Shown here: one piece after another, positions 20,361 to 26,288 of the stretch
Layout: each line of letters opens with the position of its first letter
How positions within the stretch are numbered: position 1 is the first letter of the stretch
NCBI GenBank assembly: GCA_030836325.1
Contig: JAURQC010000045.1
Coordinates: forward strand, 1-26,288
Source: Candidatus Nanopelagicales bacterium
Lineage (GTDB): Bacteria; Actinomycetota; Actinomycetes; S36-B12
DNA length: 26,288 nucleotides
Direction of reading: 5' to 3'
Notes under the pieces: generated by a model
What the model saw: the letters and a program-made list of their open reading frames with translations, nothing else
What the model was told of the DNA's origin: nothing
Database searches by the model: none
Program-made: the position numbers and the translations under genes

Positions 20361-21475
20361 CGGGGTGCACCCGGATGAATAGGTCCGTTGGTGTCTGTCA
20401 GGTGGCGACCCGTCCCGCCCCACCGAGCTTGAACGATCTCCGCAGCGATGGAGATGGCGGTCTCCTCGGGCGTGCGAGCGCCGAGGTCGAGGCCGATCGG
20501 AGAATGAAGGCGCTTGAGTTCCTCATCGGTGACGCCGGATTCGCGCAGTCGGTCGAGCCGGTCTTCGTGCGTGCGACGTGACCCCATTGCCCCGACGTAA
20601 CCGGCACGGCTTGCCAGTGCGACCTTGAGGGCGGGAACGTCGAACTTGGGATCGTGGGTCAGCACCGCAATGACGGTGCGCTCATCTACGTGTTGCTTCT
20701 CCAACCAGCGGTGCGGCCAATCAACGACGACTTCATCGGCCTCAGGGAAGCGCTTGGTGGTGGCGAAGATCGGGCGCGCATCGCAGACCGTGACCCGGTA
20801 GCCGAGGACCTTGCCAACTCGAACCAGTGAGGCAGAGAAGTCGATCGCGCCGAAGACGAACATCTGAGCCGGTGGCGCGTAACTAGCGACGAAAACATCC
20901 AGGCCTTCACCAAGGCGCTCACCCTCGCCGCCGTAGTGAAGGAAACCCGTCGTGCCGGCAGCCAGCATGCCCAGCGCGTCCTCGCGAACGGTGTCATCAA
21001 GCCGTTTGGTACCCAGGCTGCCCTCGGTGCCGGCGGGCCGGATCACGAGGTGTCGGCCAATGCGGTCGGCAACTCCCTCAGGAGCCTTGACCACCGTCGC
21101 AATTGCTACCGGCTCGTCGGCTTCGATGCTGGAAGCGATGCCTTCGAGTTCGGGCCAGGTCTGCTGGTCGACCCGCTCGGCGAAGACCTCGATGATCCCA
21201 CCGCAGGTGAGACCGACTCCGAAGGCTTCGTCATCGCTGATCCCGTATTTTTGATACTGAGCCTGACCATCGGCGAGGATCTCCAGCCCAACGTCGAACA
21301 ACGCCCCCTCGACGCAACCGCCACTAACCGAGCCAACCGCCTCTTGGTCGCTGGTAACGAGCATCGCCGCACCGGCGGGGCGTGGGGCTGATTTCCACGT
21401 CCGGATCACCGTCGCCATCGCCACAGGTTCACCAGCCCGGTAGGCGGCTAGGAGTTCTCCGAGCACCTCTCGCAT
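20357..21475 (-). CDS. xdhC: XdhC/CoxI-family molybdoenzyme maturation factor
   Basis: 372 aa with both family domains. The N-terminal XdhC/CoxI domain (about 1-110) contains the conserved G-S-V-S-G-G-C-V-E-G motif. The C-terminal Rossmann-type domain (about 205-350) begins with V-F-G-A-I-D-F-S and has C-D-A-R-P-I-F and the late motif Y-V-G-A-M-G-S-R-R-T. The family binds the molybdenum cofactor and assists its sulfuration and insertion into xanthine dehydrogenase or CO dehydrogenase. Divergent from moaE with a 29-base gap. The mobA-like gene is coupled downstream. Confidence 0.93.
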   Translation of the reverse strand: MREVLGELLAAYRAGEPVAMATVIRTWKSAPRPAGAAMLVTSDQEAVGSVSGGCVEGALFDVGLEILADGQAQYQKYGISDDEAFGVGLTCGGIIEVFAERVDQQTWPELEGIASSIEADEPVAIATVVKAPEGVADRIGRHLVIRPAGTEGSLGTKRLDDTVREDALGMLAAGTTGFLHYGGEGERLGEGLDVFVASYAPPAQMFVFGAIDFSASLVRVGKVLGYRVTVCDARPIFATTKRFPEADEVVVDWPHRWLEKQHVDERTVIAVLTHDPKFDVPALKVALASRAGYVGAMGSRRTHEDRLDRLRESGVTDEELKRLHSPIGLDLGARTPEETAISIAAEIVQARWGGTGRHLTDTNGPIHPGAPR

Positions 21476-21504
21476 GATCTGCAGAGTAGGCCAATAATGG
21501 TCCT

Positions 21505-21939
21505 ATGGCTCAGTCAGAGGCGCAGGTGCGCTTGGTCGCGGTCGGCACCGAGGTGATCGACGCCGATCAACTTCGCCGTCTTGTCTCGGACCCAGCTGCA
21601 GGTGCTTGCGTCGTTTTCACCGGAGACGTCCGTGATAACGATCATGAGCGCTTTGTGGTCTCCTTGACCTATGAGGCTCACCCCGAGGCTCAGGCGGCCT
21701 TGGAGCAGGTGGCGGCTGAGGTCATCGCTGACCACGACGTTGTAGCCGTAGCCGTGGTGCACCGACACGGCCCGATCCCTATCGGGGAGTCCGCCCTTGT
21801 GGCAGCAGCCAGCGCTCGCCATAGGCAGCAGGCCTTCGATGCCTGCGTGGCGCTGGTGGAGAAGACCAAAGAGAGAATTCCGATCTGGAAGCATCAGGTC
21901 TTTGCTGATGGAACGGACGAGTGGGTGAACTGCGCATGA
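21505..21939 (+). CDS. moaE: Molybdopterin synthase catalytic subunit MoaE
   Basis: 144 aa. F-T-G-D-V-R-D at the N-terminal side, L-x-Y-E-A-H-P near residue 55, H-R-H-G-P-I-P-I-G-E-S-A, and the C-terminal E-K-T-K-E-R-I-P-I-W-K-H-Q with the catalytic lysines. It works with the MoaD thiocarboxylate to convert cyclic pyranopterin monophosphate to molybdopterin. The start lies only 29 bases from the divergent xdhC start. No ribosome binding site is evident, which fits a leaderless mRNA. moaA follows with an ATGA overlap. Confidence 0.95.
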   Translation: MAQSEAQVRLVAVGTEVIDADQLRRLVSDPAAGACVVFTGDVRDNDHERFVVSLTYEAHPEAQAALEQVAAEVIADHDVVAVAVVHRHGPIPIGESALVAAASARHRQQAFDACVALVEKTKERIPIWKHQVFADGTDEWVNCA

Positions 21940-22949
21940 GTGAGAACGAGAAGTCGCTTGTCGACACGTACGGTCGCGTTCACCGTGACATGCGCGTTTC
22001 CCTGACCGATCGCTGCTCACTTCGCTGCAACTACTGCATGCCGGCGGACTTCGCGGATTGGATTCCCGGTGAGCATTTGCTGACTACCGACGAGATGATG
22101 CTGGTCTTAGACGTCGCAACGGAAATGGGAATCGACCAAGTTCGGCTCACGGGCGGTGAGCCCCTTCTTCGGCCTGATGTAGTGGACGTGGTCCGCCGCA
22201 TCTACGCCCTTCCTCATGCTCCGAAGATCTCGCTGACCTCCAACGGACTCCGCTTACCGAAGTTGGCGCAGGAGCTCGCGGACGCCGGTCTAGAGAGGGT
22301 CAACATCAGCCTGGACACCCTTGATCCGCAGCGCTTCAAGGAGATGACGCATCGCGATCGCTTCCACGACGTGATCGCAGGTATCGAGGCAGCGAAAGAA
22401 GCCGGCCTGCTTCCGGTCAAGGTCAATGCAGTGTTGCTTCGCGGTGTCAACGACGATGAAGCCGTTCCACTGCTGCGCTATGCGCTGGAGAACGATTGGA
22501 AGTTGCGCTTCATCGAGCAGATGCCGCTCGACGCCGGCGGATTGTGGGCACGCCCCAAAATGGTCACCGCTGACGAGATCACGGAGATGCTCTCGGCTGA
22601 GTTCGAACTGACACCAGTGCCTGCCCGAGGCTCCGCGCCCGCGGAGGAGTTCTATGTTGACGGTGGACCGGCGACTGTGGGCATCATCGCAAGCGTGTCG
22701 CGGCCGTTCTGCTCCGCGTGCGATCGGCTACGCCTGACGGCCGACGGCCAGTTCCGCAACTGTCTCTTCGCGCAAGACGAAACCGACGTGCGAGCCCTGC
22801 TTCGAGATTCGTCGCTGTCCGAAGATGAGATTCGTGCAGGTATTGCCTCGACGCTCATGAAGGTGACCAAGTCGAAACTGCCCGGTCACGGGATCAACGA
22901 CCCCACGTTCATCCAGCCGTCCCGACCAATGTCGGCCATCGGCGGCTAG
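21936..22949 (+). CDS. moaA: GTP 3',8-cyclase MoaA (radical SAM)
   Basis: 337 aa from the ATG at 21936, which overlaps the moaE stop (ATGA). The radical-SAM cluster motif C-S-L-R-C-N-Y-C is near residue 26, with G-G-E-P-L-L after it. The second [4Fe-4S] site is F-C-S-A-C-D-R-L-R-L with a third Cys 14 residues later. The C-terminus ends in G-G, which is needed in characterised MoaA proteins. It catalyses the first step of molybdenum cofactor synthesis from GTP; MoaC is not in the window. Confidence 0.96.
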   Translation: MSENEKSLVDTYGRVHRDMRVSLTDRCSLRCNYCMPADFADWIPGEHLLTTDEMMLVLDVATEMGIDQVRLTGGEPLLRPDVVDVVRRIYALPHAPKISLTSNGLRLPKLAQELADAGLERVNISLDTLDPQRFKEMTHRDRFHDVIAGIEAAKEAGLLPVKVNAVLLRGVNDDEAVPLLRYALENDWKLRFIEQMPLDAGGLWARPKMVTADEITEMLSAEFELTPVPARGSAPAEEFYVDGGPATVGIIASVSRPFCSACDRLRLTADGQFRNCLFAQDETDVRALLRDSSLSEDEIRAGIASTLMKVTKSKLPGHGINDPTFIQPSRPMSAIGG

Positions 22950-22952
22950 CCC

Positions 22953-23008
22953 CGCCGGCGTATTCCCGGGCCGGCCTAACCGCCGGCGTATTCCCGGGCC
23001 GGCCTAAC
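22953..23008. repeat. Perfect 28-bp tandem duplication between moaA and moaD
   Basis: The unit at 22953-22980 is repeated exactly at 22981-23008, followed by 7 bases of a third copy (23009-23015). Each unit contains the palindromes GCCGGC, CCCGGG and GGCCGGCC. The second copy carries the stop codon of the minus-strand moaD, and the partial third copy encodes part of its C-terminal Gly-Gly. The region sits between converging genes and could act as a bidirectional terminator, but has no T-run. Confidence 0.8.
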
Positions 23009-23249
23009 CGCCGGCAAAGGGCGGCAGGACGTCCACCTCCGACCCCTCGCCCACCTCGATGTGGCTCGGTTCCTCGTGAGTGGCGACGCCGTCGATCAGG
23101 TACGAGCAGCGTGGCAGGACTGTGGCGAGTGCCGGGCTGTTCGACACCAGTCCATCAAGGACGGACTGAAGGCTCCCGGGCGGCGCCGATGTCTCGCTTA
23201 TTCCCGCAGCGGCCCGGGCGGCGGCGAAAAGGCGAACGGTGACCGGCAT
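23004..23249 (-). CDS. moaD: Molybdopterin synthase sulfur carrier subunit MoaD
   Basis: 81 aa, ubiquitin-like fold with the required C-terminal P-F-A-G-G, whose last Gly is thiocarboxylated. It is the sulfur donor to MoaE. The stop codon lies in the second copy of the 28-bp tandem repeat. Converges with moaA and is divergent from coxG (120-base gap). Confidence 0.93.
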   Translation of the reverse strand: MPVTVRLFAAARAAAGISETSAPPGSLQSVLDGLVSNSPALATVLPRCSYLIDGVATHEEPSHIEVGEGSEVDVLPPFAGG

Positions 23250-23299
23250 GGACGGCAGGTTAACGCTTCGCGTGACGAGCGCGAGATCGGTTAATACGC

Positions 23300-23328
23300 T
23301 TACAGAAGGCGCAGGGCTGTCCTACCGT
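23300..23328 (+). promoter_or_regulatory. Candidate promoter for coxG operon
   Basis: TTACAG (23300-23305) and TACCGT (23323-23328) are separated by exactly 17 bases and fit -35 and actinobacterial -10 elements. The expected start is near 23335, giving a leader of about 35 bases before the coxG ATG, with AGGGAG (23359-23364) as ribosome binding site. TACCGT also occurs at 9531-9536. Confidence 0.45.
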
Positions 23329-23369
23329 GGAGTTCTCGTCATTGGTGGCAGGCAAGACAGGGAGATCTG

Positions 23370-24041
23370 ATGGATCTAGAAAACTCGTTCACAGTTCCCG
23401 CCGACGTCGATACCGCGTGGCAGACGCTGCTCGATGTTGAGGCCATCGCGCCCTGCATGCCCGGAGCCACCCTCGATTCAATCGACGGTGACGACTTCAG
23501 CGGCAAGGTCAAGGTCAAGCTTGGACCGGTGTCGATGGTCTACGGCGGAAACGCCTCCTTTCTGAGCAAAGACGAAGCGAGTCATACGGCGGTGATTGAG
23601 GGAACGGGCAAGGAGAGCCGTGGCCCTGGTACCGCTCAGGCGAAGGTGTCGATAACACTCACCGAAGAGGGTCCGTCGAGTACCCGGGTCGACGTCTCGA
23701 CCGATCTCACGATCACTGGCAAGGCTGCCCAGTTCGGTAAAGGCGTCATGCAAGACGTGGCAAGTCGTCTCGTCGGGCAATTTGCTACCAACCTTGAAGG
23801 CGTCATCGCATCGCGCTCAGCTGCTGCCGTTGAGTCAACCGCTTCTGAAATGACAGGAGGCGAGACGGGGGGACACGAAGTGACGTCACCGGCCGCCACG
23901 GCACCGGCACCAGCGCCGATCCAACAGGCCGAGGCTCTCGATCTCGGTTCCGTTGCGGCAGGTCCCGTGCTCAAGCGTGTGGTCCCGGTAGCCGTCGGTG
24001 TATTGGTGGTCGCCGCGGTTATCTGGTGGATAGTCAAGTAG
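23370..24041 (+). CDS. coxG: CoxG-like protein (SRPBCC fold with C-terminal membrane anchor)
   Basis: 223 aa. The first 150 residues form an SRPBCC/CoxG domain, with P-A-D-V-D-T-A-W near the start, A-P-C-M-P-G-A-T and a final helix ending in L-E-G-V-I. A Thr/Ala/Pro-rich linker (about 155-190) follows. The C-terminal membrane helix is V-V-P-V-A-V-G-V-L-V-V-A-A-V-I-W-W (about 202-220) with a terminal Lys. In Oligotropha CoxG is linked to CO dehydrogenase and membrane recruitment. Here it leads the coxG-coxD-coxE-moeA run. Target enzyme unknown because no coxMSL genes are in the window. Confidence 0.88.
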   Translation: MDLENSFTVPADVDTAWQTLLDVEAIAPCMPGATLDSIDGDDFSGKVKVKLGPVSMVYGGNASFLSKDEASHTAVIEGTGKESRGPGTAQAKVSITLTEEGPSSTRVDVSTDLTITGKAAQFGKGVMQDVASRLVGQFATNLEGVIASRSAAAVESTASEMTGGETGGHEVTSPAATAPAPAPIQQAEALDLGSVAAGPVLKRVVPVAVGVLVVAAVIWWIVK

Positions 24042-24051
24042 GTCGTCGTTA

Positions 24052-24936
24052 ATGTCCGTCGCAGAACTCGTCGCGTCTCCCGAAGATCTCATCGCACGGC
24101 TTGCCGGTGAGGGGTATCTAGCCGACGAAGGCCTTGCGACGGCCTTGTTTTGCGCCATTCGCTTGCCGCAACCGTTGTTGCTAGAGGGCGAAGCAGGGGT
24201 GGGCAAGACGCAAGCGGCGAAGTCGCTGGCGCACATGCTCGACACCCCACTGATTCGTCTTCAATGTTTCGAGGGCATCGATGCATCTGAGGCGCTTTAT
24301 GAATGGAACTACCCCAGGCAGCTGTTGAGCATCCGTACGGCCGAAGCGCAGGGCGCGGCTCTCGACGAAGCATCATTGTTCGAGCGCAACTACTTGATCG
24401 AACGGCCACTCCTTCAAGCAATCGAGCACGATGGGCCACAGCCAGCGGTCCTACTCATTGACGAGGTTGATCGTGCGGATGAGGAGTTCGAAGCGTTCTT
24501 GTTCGAGATGCTTGCCGAGAACACCGTCACTGTTCCCGAGATTGGAACAATTAAGGCGAAGCAACCGCCGATCGTCATCTTGACGTCCAACCGCACCCGC
24601 GATTTGCACGATGCGCTGAAGCGACGCTGCCTATATCACTGGATCGACTATCCCGACCTCGAGCATGCGACCGCGATAGTTCGATCCCGAGTGCCCCAGG
24701 CATCGGGCGAACTGGCGACGGAAGTGGCCGAAGCAGTCCAACGCCTGCGGAGCCTGGAGGTCCAAAAGCTGCCCGGAATCGCGGAGGCGATCGATTGGGT
24801 GCAAGCGGCGGCACTGCTCGGCCTGAGGTCACTTGACGAGAATGGTGTCGAACGCACGTTGAGTTCGGTTTTGAAGTACCGCGAGGATCAAGACCTCGCT
24901 CGTGCAGAGGGTCTGGCCTGGGTTGCCGGTCACTGA
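24052..24936 (+). CDS. coxD: MoxR-family AAA+ ATPase (CoxD-like)
   Basis: 294 aa. Walker A is G-E-A-G-V-G-K-T at residues 46-53, Walker B L-L-I-D-E-V-D, sensor region L-T-S-N-R-T-R-D, and an Arg-rich finger segment L-K-R-R-C. MoxR ATPases work with von Willebrand A-domain partners to mature metalloenzymes; in CO dehydrogenase systems CoxD inserts sulfur and Cu into the Mo site, aided by CoxE. It starts 10 bases after coxG and overlaps the next gene. Confidence 0.93.
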   Translation: MSVAELVASPEDLIARLAGEGYLADEGLATALFCAIRLPQPLLLEGEAGVGKTQAAKSLAHMLDTPLIRLQCFEGIDASEALYEWNYPRQLLSIRTAEAQGAALDEASLFERNYLIERPLLQAIEHDGPQPAVLLIDEVDRADEEFEAFLFEMLAENTVTVPEIGTIKAKQPPIVILTSNRTRDLHDALKRRCLYHWIDYPDLEHATAIVRSRVPQASGELATEVAEAVQRLRSLEVQKLPGIAEAIDWVQAAALLGLRSLDENGVERTLSSVLKYREDQDLARAEGLAWVAGH

Positions 24937-26167
24937 CCAGCCCGATCTCAGGGAGATCTGTGCAGCGTTCGGAGATCTCCTTCATCGAGCGGGTGTCCCG
25001 GTAACCCCCGAGCGCAGCGCGCGCTTTGCGGCGGCGGTGACCCTCGCCAACCCGCAGGACCTATCCCATCTCTATTGGCTGGGTCGCGTCACTCTCACCA
25101 CCAATCGCGAGCAGTTCGACAGCTACGACCGTGTCTTTCGTCAAGTGTTCCGGGGTCTGGTGGATCTTGGTGAAATCCAGTCACCGGATAGCAGCGCCAG
25201 TGAGTCCCCGGCGCCCGAAGCGCCCGGAGGTGACACCGCACCGTCCGTACGCGACCGCGGCGAAGAGGGTGACGCAGGCCAGCATGGGACTAGTGCAACT
25301 CCGGGAGCGGTGAGCGAGGGTGCTGATTCCAGTCAAGCGAGTGCACTCGCTGCGGTGAGCACAGTGGAGCGACTCAACGATCGCGAATTCTCGACTCTTA
25401 CCGCGGAGGAACTCGCCCTTCTCCAACGGCTCGTCGAGCAGTTGCCGCTCGTACCACCGCTGCGCCGGGGGCGTCGTTCCAGGCGTCATCGTTCCGCGGG
25501 TTCGATTGATGTCCGTGCGACGCTTCGGCGCTCGCACCGCACAGCGGGAGATCCCGTTCGCTTGGTGCATCGAAAGCGGGCGACCAAACCCCGACGGATC
25601 ATCCTGATCGCGGATGTCTCAGGGTCGATGGAGCCGTACGCGCGCATCTACCTGCACCTGTTGCGAGGGGCCGTCCGGGCGATCAAGGCAGAGGCCTTCG
25701 TCTTCGCCACACACCTCACCCGACTCACGACGCAGCTTTCATCTATGAATACCGAGCAGGCCTACGCGAAGGCCGCCCAAGCTGCGAATGATTGGTCCGG
25801 AGGAACCCGCATCGGACACTCAATCCAGTCATTCATCGATGGGTACGGGCGCCGAGGCCTGGCGCGCGGTGCCGTGGTCGTCATCGTTAGTGACGGTTGG
25901 GAAAGCGATCGGCCCGAGATCCTCGGAGAGGCGATGATGCAGTTGAGCCGTCTCGCCCACCACACCATCTGGGTGAATCCACGAAAGGCTGCTCAATCCT
26001 TTGAACCCCTGACCGGAGGAATGGCAGCAGCTCTGCCCTACGTGGACACGTTCCTGTCCGGTCACAGTCTGCGTGCCCTGCAGGACGTCATGGAGGCGAT
26101 TGCCGCTGCCGGTGACCGGGTCGATCGCAGCACTCGCGATAGAGCACGCGTTCTCGGCGCCGCCTGA
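24902..26167 (+). CDS. coxE: CoxE-like VWA-domain protein
   Basis: 421 aa from GTG 24902, which overlaps coxD by 35 bases; a TTG at 24923 would reduce this to 14. Neither start has a clear ribosome binding site. An N-terminal helical region (about 1-90) is followed by a Ser/Glu/Gly-rich, probably disordered linker (about 95-160) and a basic patch (L-R-R-G-R-R-S-R-R-H-R). The C-terminal VWA domain (about 225-410) has the MIDAS motif D-V-S-G-S-M with Asp238, and T-R-I-G and V-S-D-G-W-E-S segments for the remaining ligands. Expected to partner the MoxR ATPase. Confidence 0.92.
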   Translation: MQRVWPGLPVTDQPDLREICAAFGDLLHRAGVPVTPERSARFAAAVTLANPQDLSHLYWLGRVTLTTNREQFDSYDRVFRQVFRGLVDLGEIQSPDSSASESPAPEAPGGDTAPSVRDRGEEGDAGQHGTSATPGAVSEGADSSQASALAAVSTVERLNDREFSTLTAEELALLQRLVEQLPLVPPLRRGRRSRRHRSAGSIDVRATLRRSHRTAGDPVRLVHRKRATKPRRIILIADVSGSMEPYARIYLHLLRGAVRAIKAEAFVFATHLTRLTTQLSSMNTEQAYAKAAQAANDWSGGTRIGHSIQSFIDGYGRRGLARGAVVVIVSDGWESDRPEILGEAMMQLSRLAHHTIWVNPRKAAQSFEPLTGGMAAALPYVDTFLSGHSLRALQDVMEAIAAAGDRVDRSTRDRARVLGAA

Positions 26168-26180
26168 ATAGGCTGGTGCG

Positions 26181-26288
26181 GTGCTCGTATCCGTGGACGA
26201 CTACCGCGAGGGGATCCTGCAAGGGATCGCTCCGCTCGACCCCATCTCGCTCCATTTGGCCGACAGTCATGGCTGTGTGCTTGCTGAA
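26181..26288 (+). CDS. moeA: N-terminal start of MoeA (molybdopterin molybdotransferase), cut by window end
   Basis: 36 codons are visible from GTG 26181, which starts 13 bases after the coxE stop. The S-V-D-D-Y-R-E-G-I-L, P-L-D-P-I-S-L and A-D-S-H-G-C-V-L-A-E pattern is the standard MoeA N-terminus. The enzyme inserts molybdate into adenylylated molybdopterin. The rest lies beyond the window. Identification rests on this short segment plus context. Confidence 0.75.
   Translation, partial: MLVSVDDYREGILQGIAPLDPISLHLADSHGCVLAE

Noticed and set aside
20361..20423. N-terminal extension of the mobA-like protein
   Set aside because: The extension is low in motif content and lies in xdhC; the ATG at 20360 overlaps the xdhC stop as ATGA and begins directly before the nucleotide-binding motif.

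Overview
The window looks like a chromosomal segment of an actinobacterium. It is moderately GC-rich, uses many GTG starts and ATGA stop/start overlaps, has an IclR-type pathway regulator, and begins with a secreted-protein Ig-like repeat (Y-x-W-Q-x-C type) of a kind common in actinobacterial exported proteins. Genus cannot be read from the sequence. No mobile element, tRNA, rRNA or CRISPR array was seen.

Layout. (1) 1-1739: the 3' end of an exported Ig-like protein, then a proline-racemase-superfamily gene. (2) 1802-9460: a 2-hydroxymuconic semialdehyde dehydrogenase on the + strand, facing a nine-gene minus-strand operon. From its promoter end that operon encodes an unrecognised 222-aa protein, an IclR regulator, 2-oxopent-4-enoate hydratase, acylating acetaldehyde dehydrogenase, 4-hydroxy-2-oxovalerate aldolase, 4-oxalocrotonate decarboxylase, 4-oxalocrotonate tautomerase, a Rieske ferredoxin and a HAD hydrolase. 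The five enzymes follow the order of dmpEFGHI, the lower catechol meta-cleavage pathway. (3) 9594-18584: a divergent plus-strand operon with two tandem catechol 2,3-dioxygenases, a histidine-type phosphatase, a split PEP-synthase-like phosphotransferase (ATP-grasp subunit plus phosphohistidine subunit), a phthalate-dioxygenase-family Rieske oxygenase, a small zinc-ribbon protein, a third hydratase/decarboxylase-family protein and a second HAD hydrolase. (4) 18581-19776: a YczE-like membrane protein and a cupin lipoprotein. (5) 19791-26288: molybdenum cofactor and CO-dehydrogenase-type maturation genes (mobA-like, xdhC/coxI, moaE, moaA, moaD, coxG, coxD, coxE, start of moeA). The molybdoenzyme they serve is not in the window.

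How the genes may work together. The main point of interest is region 3. The phosphatase plus split phosphotransferase resemble CreD/CreH/CreI of the Corynebacterium glutamicum p-cresol pathway and phenylphosphate synthase of Thauera. There the phenol is first phosphorylated, then oxidised by a P450 (Cre) or carboxylated (Thauera). Here neither a P450 nor a UbiD-type carboxylase is present, and a Rieske oxygenase sits in that position, next to catechol-cleaving enzymes. My inference is a phosphorylation-first aerobic route: phenolic substrate to aryl phosphate, Rieske ring hydroxylation or O-demethylation of the aryl phosphate, phosphatase release of a catechol, meta-cleavage, the dehydrogenase/tautomerase/decarboxylase branch, and finally pyruvate plus acetyl-CoA. 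The enzyme families are visible in the sequence. The substrate and order of steps are inferred.
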